NCBI GenBank assembly: GCA_004144175.1
Contig: SEFT01000006.1
Coordinates: forward strand, 186,001 to 250,000
From: Sphingobacteriales bacterium
GTDB lineage: Bacteria > Bacteroidota > Bacteroidia > Chitinophagales > Chitinophagaceae
Direction of reading: 5' to 3'
DNA: 64,000 nucleotides
The notes below the pieces were generated by a model. That model ran no database searches. It was given only the letters and a program-made list of their open reading frames with translations, and was not told where the DNA came from. Every line of letters starts with the position of its first letter. The stretch's first letter is position 1. Made by a program: the position numbers and the translations under genes. Below are positions 10,065 to 17,938 of this stretch, piece after piece.

Positions 10065-10094
10065 TTGGATAATGCAAATGCTTACCTATCTTTA
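10065..10094 (+). promoter_or_regulatory. Bacteroidota-type promoter for the response regulator
   Basis: TTG at 10065-10067, then 19 nt, then TATCTTTA at 10087-10094, which matches the TAnnTTTG -7 element at seven of eight positions. It places transcription start near 10100 and supports the ATG at 10158 over upstream in-frame starts. Confidence 0.5.
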
Positions 10095-10157
10095 CATGAC
10101 TGGGCCATCAGTATCATTACTGAACATCATCATAGAAAGACATTACCCCCTCTTCGA

Positions 10158-10547
10158 ATGGCGCAGAAAATTGAGACTTTATTTTTAGTGGACGACGACC
10201 GTGACGAGCATGAGTTGTTTGAGGACGCCCTGCGCGATGTGGATGGCGCTATAGAACTGATAACCGCTAAAAATGGTGCTGAAGCTTTTGAAAAGTTACG
10301 AGCCACCGACGTAAACACGCCGGATATTATCTTCCTGGATCTGAACATGCCCAAGATGGACGGCAAACAGTTTCTGCGGGAGATAAAGGCGAAAAAGGAG
10401 TTTGAAGACATACCTGTGTATGTATACACTACCTCATCGAATGTACAGGAGAAGCTGGAAGTACTGGCCTTGGGTGCTGCAAACTTTATAACCAAACCCG
10501 GCAGTTATACCGAGCTCTGCGATACCCTCAGGAGTGTTGTTAGTTGA
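10158..10547 (+). CDS. Single-domain response regulator (129 aa)
   Basis: It is a CheY-like receiver domain alone, of the Rcp1-like type common in Bacteroidota, acting as the phospho-acceptor of an unlinked histidine kinase. The acidic pocket is D12-D14 (LVDDDRDEH), the phospho-acceptor is D61 in FLDLNMPKMDG, the switch threonine is in VYTTSS near 91, and the conserved lysine is K113 in ITKPG. The ATG at 10158 is chosen because the residues upstream of it in frame are not receiver-like and a promoter lies inside them. No kinase or output gene is adjacent. Confidence 0.85.
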   Translation: MAQKIETLFLVDDDRDEHELFEDALRDVDGAIELITAKNGAEAFEKLRATDVNTPDIIFLDLNMPKMDGKQFLREIKAKKEFEDIPVYVYTTSSNVQEKLEVLALGAANFITKPGSYTELCDTLRSVVS

Positions 10548-10657
10548 GATATACTGCTTTATAAGATACAATAAACGAATGGTTTTGTTTAACTATTAAA
10601 TAACTTCCGGAACACTTCGATAAACTGTATCTTACAATCAGGCCAAGCATCTCTATA

Positions 10658-10987
10658 ATGATCACATTGACTGACGTTCTGCATAAAATACAGGCAACCG
10701 TAGGTCCCGATATACCTGCAAACCATCTGAATGCGCTTTATCGTCATTATGCATCTATTACCGATCAGTTAGAAGAAACGGAAGCATACTACCATAAGAA
10801 ATATGGCAGCGGTACTTCGCTATATTTCCCACTAGCTTCGTATGAGCATGGCATCGATCTCATACGGGAAGTGTATATACAAACCTCGGGCACGCATCCT
10901 AAAGAACTGGATACCCGTAAAGCCCCTGCGCAGCACGAAAAGCTCTATCTTTTTCTGTATCTGCAACCAATGGATACACACGACTGA
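10658..10987 (+). CDS. Hypothetical protein (109 aa)
   Basis: A small soluble protein that I do not recognise. It begins MITLTDVLHKIQATVG and is predicted to be helical in its first half, with an acidic EETEAY segment and a Lys/Tyr-rich middle (YYHKKYGSG). It has no signal peptide, membrane helix or cysteine. The gene lies 110 nt after the response regulator on the same strand and 61 nt before the DUF6157 gene. Codon use is like its neighbours, which supports it being real. Confidence 0.55.
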   Translation: MITLTDVLHKIQATVGPDIPANHLNALYRHYASITDQLEETEAYYHKKYGSGTSLYFPLASYEHGIDLIREVYIQTSGTHPKELDTRKAPAQHEKLYLFLYLQPMDTHD

Positions 10988-11048
10988 CAGCGATACGGAT
11001 ATCATATCCGAGCAGCCATTATCTTTGATGTCATCATCGATATAAGCC

Positions 11049-11462
11049 TTGAAAATTCATACGACTAACTATACTAATACCTTTATACAGGTAGCTGAAG
11101 ATAGTCCCGCCAAAGCGGGAGAGTTACCTCCGGTAAAGTCTGATAAGCCCACTGTTGCTAATCTGCAATTTGACCGCCTCATTAAGCATCCTTACCAATA
11201 CACGTCAGACGATATAGTATTTCATGTATTTGCCGAAAAGAATAGTATACCGAAGGCAGAACAAAAAGGGGCAAGAGTTGCGTTTTTCTCGAAGGGGCAG
11301 CCATGCTTGAGGGCATCGCCACTTACCAAAAGGTATGGCTGGGGCGTGCATTGTGATGAGGAAGGTAAGATAGCATTATATGCCTGCGATTCTGAAGAGT
11401 ACAAGCGATACGTAGAAGACAAGTCGCTGATGCAGATGAAAGCAATGAGATCGAAACGCTAG
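11049..11462 (+). CDS. DUF6157 family protein, TTG start (137 aa)
   Basis: The sequence fits DUF6157 along its whole length: KIHTTNYTNTFIQVAEDSP at the N-terminus, then PPVKSDKPTVANLQFD, HPYQYTSDDI, FFSKGQPCLRASPLTKRYG and a C-terminal MKAMRSKR. Family function is unknown. The start must be TTG at 11049, because KIHTTNY is the conserved family N-terminus and no ATG precedes it in frame. The 3' end overlaps the convergent gene at 11459-11746 by four bases. The family assignment is from memory of conserved motifs and was not searched. Confidence 0.75.
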   Translation: MKIHTTNYTNTFIQVAEDSPAKAGELPPVKSDKPTVANLQFDRLIKHPYQYTSDDIVFHVFAEKNSIPKAEQKGARVAFFSKGQPCLRASPLTKRYGWGVHCDEEGKIALYACDSEEYKRYVEDKSLMQMKAMRSKR

Positions 11463-11746
11463 CCCAAATTATTGCGCGGCTCTTTTGTAGTACGCACATC
11501 ATCCATGGGCCAGGCTGGCATACTGAGCTCAATAGCTTTATACATACCGTCGCCCATAGGCGTGAGCTTATATGCGTTTGCAGATTCAATGAGGTAGTTC
11601 TTTTCAATACATTCGCTTATAGCAACTGCTGCTTGTGCAGGTGCTATGCCGTAATCTAGCAGTTTAGAAAGAAGTAGTTGTAGCTGTATTTCGCCACCAT
11701 TATTGCCCAAAGCGAACAATATATATTCAGACGCAGTAGTGGACAT
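11459..11746 (-). CDS. Small winged-helix-like hypothetical protein (95 aa)
   Basis: The pattern of helices (EYILFALGNNGGEIQLQLL, AQAAVAISECIEKNYL) followed by a short strand-rich stretch ending LTPMGDGMY resembles a winged helix in which the last element reads 'xLTxxG'. This is a structural impression only. There is no signal peptide. It overlaps the DUF6157 gene tail by four bases in convergent orientation. If it is a regulator, its target is not visible. Confidence 0.55.
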   Translation of the reverse strand: MSTTASEYILFALGNNGGEIQLQLLLSKLLDYGIAPAQAAVAISECIEKNYLIESANAYKLTPMGDGMYKAIELSMPAWPMDDVRTTKEPRNNLG

Positions 11747-11777
11747 GAGTAGAGATCATTTGCTGAGATATGAATAT

Positions 11778-11819
11778 AACAAATAAGGCAACAGGATCGA
11801 ACCTGTTGCCTTATTTGTT
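11778..11819. terminator. Strong hairpin terminator (18-bp perfect stem)
   Basis: Arms 11778-11795 and 11802-11819 are perfectly complementary with a 6-nt loop, and the outer bases form A/T runs on both sides. It lies just downstream of the minus-strand gene ending at 11837, whose transcript it would end. Confidence 0.8.
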
Positions 11820-11836
11820 TGTCGCTGTCGGAATAT

Positions 11837-12334
11837 TTAGCGTATCATTTTGCCACGCATCTTGTCGTAGCGGTTCAGTATTTCAAGGTCTTGTTCAAAA
11901 CTGTTTTTAGCTGGGTTAGTACCGCGCATATTTATATTACGATGTGGTATCTGGCCCTCGCCACGAATGTTCATATTCTCTTCGGTTGCTATGTCACTGT
12001 ATTCAGGTATCGGGACTGCCATATAGCCACTCCGGGTTTCGTGCACATCGTCTGCATAACCGCCCCATGGTTGTACTTCCTGCATTCGAATAAATGTCTC
12101 ATTTCGTTCCTGCATCGTATCCAGGTACTTACCCGTCAACCCGATATTGGCGGTTGAAGGCATAGAAACTATCTGGGTAGGTTTCGTAGCGACATTCTTG
12201 CTGGGAGCAGGCTTTGCCTTTGCAACGGATGTGGTTTTCGACTTTGATTTCTTCTTTTGTCCCTGGCATTTACATTGAGCGTTGGCACTATGTATCAGGC
12301 CAAACATTGCAAGTGATAGCATCAGCTTTTTCAT
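11837..12334 (-). CDS. Small secreted protein (165 aa)
   Basis: The ATG at 12334 gives a clean signal peptide (MKKLMLSLAMFGLIHSANAQ) and is preferred over the in-frame start at 12382. The mature protein starts with CKCQGQKKKSKSK, a Cys/Lys-rich segment, and continues with a low-complexity Lys/Ala/Pro stretch. The C-terminal half (about residues 100-165) is Asn/Met/Arg-rich with no family I recognise. It is probably periplasmic or exported. A perfect 18-bp terminator follows the gene. Confidence 0.6.
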   Translation of the reverse strand: MKKLMLSLAMFGLIHSANAQCKCQGQKKKSKSKTTSVAKAKPAPSKNVATKPTQIVSMPSTANIGLTGKYLDTMQERNETFIRMQEVQPWGGYADDVHETRSGYMAVPIPEYSDIATEENMNIRGEGQIPHRNINMRGTNPAKNSFEQDLEILNRYDKMRGKMIR

Positions 12335-12483
12335 AATTCGTAGTTTTATTGTTCTGAATAATCCTAACTCATCTTTAGGCATATGTAATAGCCTATTTCT
12401 GCATAGATTAGTAAGAAAAACTAAGCCCCGACGACTAAAAAAATGTGAAAATAAGATGTGTCAAACTGATCAAAAATTGTAAC

Positions 12484-12566
12484 GCAAGATGCCTGATGAT
12501 AGCACGCTATCCGACCAACTTGCTCCCTGCTAGCTATCGCTAATGCGATAGCTAGCAATATCTTGC
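12484..12566 (+). other. Candidate structured element: closing stem plus two hairpins
   Basis: GCAAGAT at 12484-12490 pairs with ATCTTGC at 12560-12566. Inside it, GATAG/CTATC (12498-12502 and 12507-12511) forms a small hairpin, and TGCTAGCTATCGC (12528-12540) forms a perfect 13-bp hairpin with 12545-12557 around a TAAT loop. No T-run follows, so it is not a simple terminator. It could be a small RNA, a 5' leader of the gene at 12633 or a DNA site. The pairing is seen in the sequence; the role is unknown. Confidence 0.5.
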
Positions 12567-12632
12567 ATATCTGGCATTTTGATGGTATGGTTTTCCCTTT
12601 ATATGGTTGAGCAGTTGATAAAGATCGGAGTT

Positions 12633-12905
12633 ATGGAAAAGACAAGAAGATTAGGGACGACGATAGTAGGCAGTGATAACAAAGCTGTAATAGGAAGACA
12701 CTGTATGCGCGATATGGTTTTCTACTCTATTGAATTGGTAGCGGATGCAGAAGCAGATGTTTACTACTTTATGACCTATGATTCACAAGTTGGTAAGTAT
12801 AGGTTTGTGCCGGGGCCTGTGCCTGTGCCCTCGGAGGTAGCTGGACGCGCCGATGAGTTTTCAGCTTATATCTCAGATAGCTTTCATAGCCATTGTATGA
12901 ATTAA
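12633..12905 (+). CDS. Hypothetical protein (90 aa)
   Basis: An unrecognised small protein, MEKTRRLGTTIVGSDNKAVI onward. Its second half has YYFMTYDSQVGKYRFVPGPV and a predicted mixed alpha/beta composition with no signal peptide or membrane segment. The frame is also open upstream to an ATG at 12579 (108 aa), but those extra residues look like untranslated leader. It sits between the structured element at 12484-12566 and a good terminator at 12934, so it is probably a single-gene transcript. Confidence 0.5.
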   Translation: MEKTRRLGTTIVGSDNKAVIGRHCMRDMVFYSIELVADAEADVYYFMTYDSQVGKYRFVPGPVPVPSEVAGRADEFSAYISDSFHSHCMN

Positions 12906-12933
12906 TAAAGTTAGGAACCACGTATAAATATTG

Positions 12934-12965
12934 ACGCTACCCAAGAGGTAGCGTTTCTTTTTTGT
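12934..12965 (+). terminator. Rho-independent terminator
   Basis: ACGCTACC (12934-12941) pairs with GGTAGCGT (12947-12954) across a 5-nt loop and is followed by TTCTTTTTTG. It ends the 12633-12905 transcript. Confidence 0.8.
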
Positions 12966-13159
12966 TTAGCACCGTGCCACGTACAGCTGTAAACTACAAT
13001 CGAAAAAAAATATATTGCTGGTTATAAATGTATTGTAAAGGCAGCCTTTGCTTATAGTGGATAACGTGGCACAGAGTTTTATTAATAGGGATTGTGAGAT
13101 TGTGATGATGATTGGAATTGTGATGAATGGATTTGGTGATGAGTGGATAATGTAGATGG

Positions 13160-13645
13160 ATGGGAAATCTTCACAGAGAAATAGGGACGACAACGGTTGT
13201 CCCTATTTTTATATTGCACGCGCTACTCGCGGTTGTGTACTCAGGAACAATTTTTTTATTAATTGCATATATGAGGCAGAGGGGTATGGTGCGTAAGCAT
13301 GCGGAGGAGATAGCAGGTAGTTTTCAGCACCTGGTAGGCGGCTCTTATGGCAATACGCAGCAAAGCAAAATAGAGTGTGTAACGATAGCCCCCTGCGATC
13401 CAGTCTACAAGTACATTTTCCTTACCGAATACAAAGATTGCAATGATGCCAGCCAGGCACTGGCATTATACCCCGGCAATAGCTTTGAGGTGATACTTAT
13501 TGCCCGGATCATATCCGATAAGATAGAGCTACTGCACAAGGATATATACACCTACCTGAACGAACAGATGAAAAAGCTTGAAGGTGAAACAAATATTTGC
13601 AAGCAGGCACCAGAGCTGTCGGCCCTTAAAAGCGCCGGTCGTTAA
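13160..13645 (+). CDS. Membrane-anchored hypothetical protein (161 aa)
   Basis: One long hydrophobic helix (about residues 13-36, VVPIFILHALLAVVYSGT onward) is followed by a basic YMRQRGMVRK stretch and a soluble domain with two cysteines near residues 74 and 79 (ECVTIAPCDP). I do not recognise the family. The start is uncertain: the region coding residues 8-16 also forms a terminator-like hairpin with a T-run (13180-13210). TTG at 13214 (residue 19) or the ATG at 13271 (residue 38, losing the helix) are alternatives. Its end overlaps a possible 36-aa gene on the other strand. Confidence 0.5.
   Translation: MGNLHREIGTTTVVPIFILHALLAVVYSGTIFLLIAYMRQRGMVRKHAEEIAGSFQHLVGGSYGNTQQSKIECVTIAPCDPVYKYIFLTEYKDCNDASQALALYPGNSFEVILIARIISDKIELLHKDIYTYLNEQMKKLEGETNICKQAPELSALKSAGR
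13180..13210 (+). terminator. Terminator-like hairpin at the 5' end of the 13160 gene
   Basis: AATAGGGAC (13180-13188) pairs with GTCCCTATT (13199-13207), with an extra CAAC/GTTG pairing inside, and is followed by T-rich sequence. Because it lies within the first codons of the open frame, it may be an attenuator or a sign that translation starts further down. It may also be chance. Confidence 0.35.
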
Positions 13646-13736
13646 CGTGTGTCTTGCGGGGTAGTTTCATATCTTCTAATAAGATGAGTATTGTAAGCAC
13701 CAATACTGTAAATACGCCAACAACCAGATAAATCAT
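13626..13736 (-). CDS. Possible 36-aa single-helix membrane protein
   Basis: An ATG at 13736 opens a 36-codon frame ending TAA at 13626-13628. Residues 2-20 (IYLVVGVFTVLVLTILILL) are uniformly hydrophobic and are followed by an acidic ED and a basic tail (MKLPRKTHVNDRRF), the layout of known bacterial small membrane proteins. It lies in a 370-nt stretch otherwise without genes and overlaps the 13160-13645 gene tail-to-tail by 20 bases. No perfect TAnnTTTG box was found upstream. Chance cannot be excluded at this length. Confidence 0.35.
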   Translation of the reverse strand: MIYLVVGVFTVLVLTILILLEDMKLPRKTHVNDRRF

Positions 13737-14017
13737 AAGCACATTTTTTCGAAGCGTGAGCAGTAGTGACGAAATTCCTTGAGGAATTGCCGTCTTTATA
13801 ATAGACTATACATCAAAACGGTATAGTTGGGCTTTTGATTGTAACTTGATTTAATAATGACATAAGAATTACAAAGCCTTGGGGCCACATGTTGGTATGG
13901 TTTTGTTAGTAGTAGATACACAGTTTAATATCATATCTGCATTGTTGGGTTAAGTAGTTTGTTGTCAATTGTTTGGATGATTTGATACTAGCTACACGGC
14001 CAAGAAATATCTACATT
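13646..14017. other. Gene-poor gap of 372 nt
   Basis: The stretch is AT-rich. Its first 90 nt hold the possible minus-strand 36-aa gene. AATTCC-TTGA-GGAATT near 13773-13788 can form a short hairpin. Nothing else coding or RNA-like was seen. Confidence 0.5.
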
Positions 14018-14326
14018 ATGTATTATAATAACGAAAGTCCTACTACACTATTGGTGCAATTCAGAAAAGGTGCTAAGGAACTGATTAGAGTTCATACACT
14101 TATATTGCAGTCTAAGGTAGGTACACCTCAGTACGAGCGCTCCGTAGAAGAGAATCGCGAATTTTTCAATATAGAGCTAAAAGGGTTGTATGATGATGTG
14201 ATGAAAAAAACAGAACGTTTCTCCGAAATGTTACGCAATTCTTTTCAAGCAGATCTGGACAAGTCTTACCTCAACTACCTGAATTTCTACACCAGCCGTT
14301 TTTTGGCAGAAGAAAGCCAGGCATAG
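14018..14326 (+). CDS. Hypothetical helical protein (102 aa)
   Basis: The ATG at 14018 (MYYNNESPTTLLVQFRKGAK) is preferred over an in-frame start at 13973, whose extra residues look non-coding. The protein is charged and almost entirely helical in appearance, with heptad-like spacing in EENREFFNIELKGLYDDVMK and a C-terminal YLNYLNFYTSRFLAEE. It has no signal peptide or cysteine. No family is recognised. It stands alone, with 120 nt to the next gene on the same strand. Confidence 0.5.
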   Translation: MYYNNESPTTLLVQFRKGAKELIRVHTLILQSKVGTPQYERSVEENREFFNIELKGLYDDVMKKTERFSEMLRNSFQADLDKSYLNYLNFYTSRFLAEESQA

Positions 14327-14447
14327 CTGATACACTGTATTTATAGTTGAGCTTGCTCGATGCTATTGCTATTGCAAATCAATAACAAAGCTGCAAAGCC
14401 TACCAAAGTCAAAAAACTATATTTTAGCGACTGAGAAAAAAGTCGTG

Positions 14448-14783
14448 ATGTTATACAAACGGGTATACGCTGGCGTCATACTCGCCTCCTTTTTATTATT
14501 GGTTCTCTTACTGGTATCGCACAGACTGTGGCTGCTGAGTCTGGAAGGTCTTGCAAACAGAGATTTTTACGAGCAGATGGAGTACTATCACAGTATACTG
14601 TACGTTCCGGTCATTATCTGCTGTACGGGGTTTGCGCTGCTATTTATTCTCTCCTCTTATAATGTATTAGCAAGGCCTGAGCATGTAAGCGTGCTGGTGT
14701 CTTCGCTTATGCTATTCATTTCCTTCGTATTCTGGATAGTACTGGTAATAGCTATGGTAATGGGGTGGGGAATATTTGCTTAG
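14448..14783 (+). CDS. Small integral membrane protein, three helices (111 aa)
   Basis: Three hydrophobic segments are visible: about residues 6-26 (VYAGVILASFLLLVLLLVS), 50-70 (LYVPVIICCTGFALLFILSS) and 83-110 (SVLVSSLMLFISFVFWIVLV onward). A short acidic loop containing YEQMEYYHS lies between the first two. No family is recognised. The ATG at 14448 is used; a GTG directly before it at 14445 is possible. A near-consensus promoter box (TATATTTT) at 14418-14425 places it as its own transcript. Confidence 0.55.
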   Translation: MLYKRVYAGVILASFLLLVLLLVSHRLWLLSLEGLANRDFYEQMEYYHSILYVPVIICCTGFALLFILSSYNVLARPEHVSVLVSSLMLFISFVFWIVLVIAMVMGWGIFA

Positions 14784-15047
14784 CTACACGATAAGAAATG
14801 AAAGAAAAATATGTCAGTAGGGGTTTAGAGGGGCTGGCCAAAAACGAAGAGCTTTAATACCATGCAGTTAAAATTCTTATTATAAAGTAACGCTAATAGT
14901 TGATGAATATTGTCATGTATTTATCATCTTAATATTAATCGTGCTGTTGGTTAAGCTTATTTTCAGGCAGGCGGAGAAAAAGCGCTATATTTAATTGCTC
15001 AAAAGCAAATAATCAACCGTTTATATACGCCTCTTAAATTATTCCTT

Positions 15048-16382
15048 ATGAAGAAACTACTACCAATCGTAGCTATCTTTTCGTGTTGTAGCGCATACGC
15101 GCAGAATCCGATTGATAACTACACAACAAGCACCAATACTTATACCGAAATAGGTACCGGGTTAGGCTCTCCTGTAGATCTTGATTTTGTACCGGGCCGC
15201 CCCGGCGAGCTTTGGGTATTGAACAGGGAGTCCACCGGTGGCAGCTTCCACATCTTCTTCAATGCCGGTAAATCAAACCAGGTAATGCAATTCCGCCGTG
15301 ATTCTCACAATGATCACTTTATGGCGCGTTGTGTGGCTTTTTGCTTCGGCGATAAAGATTATTTCGGTACAGCCCAGGATGTATTGAATACATCTCCGGG
15401 TTCTACATTCATGGGCCCGGCTTTATGGAACAGCGATACCAGCATCTTTGCCAGCATGCACCAGAGCGACTGGGACCCATCAATGCCATTGGGCAGCCAT
15501 ATAGATATGCTGCACCAAAGCCCGCATGGTATGGGTATAGCCCATGACAATGCCAATGTGTATTGGTACTTTGACGGGTATAATAGCAACATCGTAAAAT
15601 TCGATTTTGCAACGCCACATGGTGTAGGCGAAGACGACCACTCGGATGGAAGAGTACATAGGTATACTGATATATCTGTAAAAAAGGTGCTGAACCAACC
15701 AAGCCACATGGTGCTGGATAAGCAAAATAAATGGCTATATCTGGTAGATGGTGGCAATAAAAAGGTAATGCGCCTGAATACGGCAACTGGAAATGTAGGC
15801 CAGGATCTCCCCCCAATTGACGAGCCTTTGGCTGAATATAAGGAAGTAACAGGTGCTACTTATGAAACAGTTGTTTCGGGCATGAACAAGCCTGTTGGCA
15901 TTGACTATAGAAAAGACAGGCTGTTGGTAAGTGATGTAACTACTGGCGACATCATGATATACAACACTACAAGCATGCCTGCCCAACTAGTAGGTACGAT
16001 ACACACAGGCGGCCCCGGTGTAATGGGCGTACGGATAGACAATGACAATAAGATATGGTATGTGAACAACACTACTAAAAAAGTATATCGTATTGATAAC
16101 CCCAAAGTGGCTGCTGTTCACGATATGCCACCTGCTAAAACAGTTAGCTTCAGCATCTATCCCAACCCTGCAAGCACGGTACTGAACATCAGCATTGCAG
16201 ATGTAAACGTTTCATCTAAAGCGGATATCGCGATATTTGATATGACGGGCCGCCGTATGTTTACAGCAACTGCTGACCAGCCGATAACCAGCGTAAATAC
16301 GCAGGCATGGGCAAAAGGTATCTACAATGTAGTGCTTACGACTAACGGTAGCTCGGTGAGTAGCCAGGTTGTTATCAAATAG
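15048..16382 (+). CDS. T9SS type A cargo protein with NHL-like beta-propeller (444 aa)
   Basis: The signal peptide MKKLLPIVAIFSCCSAYAQ is followed by a beta-propeller-like region in which short strands recur: PVDLDFVPGRPGELWVLNRE, then GMGIAHDNANVYWYFDG, PSHMVLDKQNKWLYLVDGG, PVGIDYRKDRLLVSD and VMGVRIDNDNKIWYVNN. This is the NHL/SMP-30 style. The C-terminus has FSIYPNPAST and a beta-rich sorting domain, so it is exported by T9SS. Many His/Asp residues in the middle (HNDH, GEDDHSDGRVH) could bind metal. No substrate can be assigned. Confidence 0.8.
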   Translation: MKKLLPIVAIFSCCSAYAQNPIDNYTTSTNTYTEIGTGLGSPVDLDFVPGRPGELWVLNRESTGGSFHIFFNAGKSNQVMQFRRDSHNDHFMARCVAFCFGDKDYFGTAQDVLNTSPGSTFMGPALWNSDTSIFASMHQSDWDPSMPLGSHIDMLHQSPHGMGIAHDNANVYWYFDGYNSNIVKFDFATPHGVGEDDHSDGRVHRYTDISVKKVLNQPSHMVLDKQNKWLYLVDGGNKKVMRLNTATGNVGQDLPPIDEPLAEYKEVTGATYETVVSGMNKPVGIDYRKDRLLVSDVTTGDIMIYNTTSMPAQLVGTIHTGGPGVMGVRIDNDNKIWYVNNTTKKVYRIDNPKVAAVHDMPPAKTVSFSIYPNPASTVLNISIADVNVSSKADIAIFDMTGRRMFTATADQPITSVNTQAWAKGIYNVVLTTNGSSVSSQVVIK

Positions 16383-16402
16383 ATCATTACTCCAATAAAA
16401 TA

Positions 16403-16437
16403 AAATACGCCGGGCCATAAAGGTCCGGCGTATTTGT
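16403..16437. terminator. Bidirectional terminator between convergent genes
   Basis: AAATACGCCGG (16403-16413) pairs with CCGGCGTATTT (16425-16435), and GCC/GGT extends the stem to 14 bp around an ATAAA loop. A/T runs flank both sides, serving the genes ending at 16382 (+) and 16451 (-). Confidence 0.85.
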
Positions 16438-16450
16438 TAGCAGCTTACGG

Positions 16451-17914
16451 TCAAAATCTTGTATCCGAAGCAAAGGGATCAACCAATACTTCAAAACGTT
16501 TATTCACTTTTCGCTCCATTGTATTCATATCATATACTTCGTAGAAGCCATTGCGGCCCGCGCAGGGCCCTTGGTGGTGCGGCGCAGGGCCATCGTAATT
16601 TTGGTTGCGGCTGAAGATGTAAAATGACCTGTCGCGTTCGTTGACGGATACGGTATGTGGCTGGTAGAATTTTCCCTTAATGGTACGTACTACATCGAGC
16701 GTATTATAGTTGATGACGTACACTGAACCTTTACATTTAGGGTTAGGGTTATCGTCATCCATGCAGGCTACAAAGAGATATGGCTCCGTTGTCGATACTG
16801 CTATCTCTCTTGGCCTTTTTCCTACACTGATGGTTTTTACAAGCTGATCGGTCTTACGGTCAAACACCTTTACCTCGTGTGTACCGGCGCAGGATATAAA
16901 GTATTGCTCTCTGCCTGGAGAAAAAACCAGATCATAGGGGTCGGGCGAATTGCCGGTGGTGGTATGGGTTATGGGTCGATTGTCGACTGTCCTCGGGTAT
17001 ACCTGGCTGCCTGTTATCTTGTAGTAAGCATTGCCAAACTGCCCGGCGATATAGCAGGTGTCAAAGTTGGCATCGCCTGCTATACTATATGGGTTCAGCA
17101 TAGCAGCATCTGATACGGATGTAGTAGTAGCGCCGGTGGTTGTATTTATGCGGATGAACTCATGGCTATCCTGGTTGGTAAGCGCCAGCGTTGATCCATC
17201 TGCTGATATGGCCATCGCATTCCAAAAGGCATTAGGTAAGGTAAATGTGGCTACTACCTTGTCGGTGTAAGTATCTATTTTATAAAGCAGATCGTTGAAC
17301 CAAAGCGAAACGTAGGCATACCTTCCATCGGGCGATACCGTTACAGCTGTGCCGCTTTCGGGTACCGGCCGGGTGCCGAAGGGTATGTAGCGCATCACTA
17401 CGTTTTTATCGGCATCTATTACCGCTACCATATCGCACCGAAGGTGTGTCATATATACCTTTTGCCTGTTACCGGCATCCGATGCGAAAGGGATATTGCC
17501 ATTGTCATCGGGTGCGCCGTTGGCTACCCAGTTGCGGATGGTCAGGTATTCCTCCGTGCTAAGCGGCGCGTGGTGGAGCGGCATGGTGGGTATGGCCACT
17601 GGGCCGAGGGTAGAGTCGGTATTGATAAAGTACAGCAGTGGACTATAATCTACACTGTAGGGCACGATAGCAGCTCCGTTTACACCACCTTCAAACATAT
17701 GCTCCCAGGTATCCAGCCTTAGACTTGCTGCGTTAGAATAGCTCAGGTTATTATGGCATCCTGCGGTAGCGCACTTCGTCACAATGATGTTACCGATCTC
17801 GGTAGGGTAGCCGCCTACCGACTGCGATGGCGCTGCCGAAGGCTTGTGTTTGCAGGCCGCAAGCGTGCCTGCTGCAATAGCTACTGCAGCCACTATGAAG
17901 AGCTTCAGATTCAT
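16451..17914 (-). CDS. Lipoprotein with CX4CH cytochrome c domain and YVTN-type propeller (487 aa)
   Basis: The N-terminus has a lipoprotein signal (IAAGTLAACKHK, lipobox cysteine near residue 20). A heme-attachment-like motif KCATAGCHN follows near residue 48, a CX4CH variant seen in planctomycete-type cytochrome domains, with MPLHHAP downstream as a possible axial-ligand region. From residue 165 the protein is a YVTN-style beta-propeller: VTVSPDGRYAYVSLW, then MAISADGSTLALTN, LVFSPGREQYFISC and IAVSTTEPYLFVAC. Outer-membrane or periplasmic electron transfer is an inference; heme binding is untested. There is no T9SS sorting domain. It is followed 24 nt upstream by another minus-strand gene. 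Confidence 0.8.
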   Translation of the reverse strand: MNLKLFIVAAVAIAAGTLAACKHKPSAAPSQSVGGYPTEIGNIIVTKCATAGCHNNLSYSNAASLRLDTWEHMFEGGVNGAAIVPYSVDYSPLLYFINTDSTLGPVAIPTMPLHHAPLSTEEYLTIRNWVANGAPDDNGNIPFASDAGNRQKVYMTHLRCDMVAVIDADKNVVMRYIPFGTRPVPESGTAVTVSPDGRYAYVSLWFNDLLYKIDTYTDKVVATFTLPNAFWNAMAISADGSTLALTNQDSHEFIRINTTTGATTTSVSDAAMLNPYSIAGDANFDTCYIAGQFGNAYYKITGSQVYPRTVDNRPITHTTTGNSPDPYDLVFSPGREQYFISCAGTHEVKVFDRKTDQLVKTISVGKRPREIAVSTTEPYLFVACMDDDNPNPKCKGSVYVINYNTLDVVRTIKGKFYQPHTVSVNERDRSFYIFSRNQNYDGPAPHHQGPCAGRNGFYEVYDMNTMERKVNKRFEVLVDPFASDTRF

Positions 17915-17938
17915 TATGCTAAGATAGGCATTGAATGG

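Noticed and set aside
12966-13193. Minus-strand frame of 75 codons
   Set aside because: It is Ile/Ser/Thr-rich low-complexity sequence read across an AT-rich spacer; no start context or promoter.
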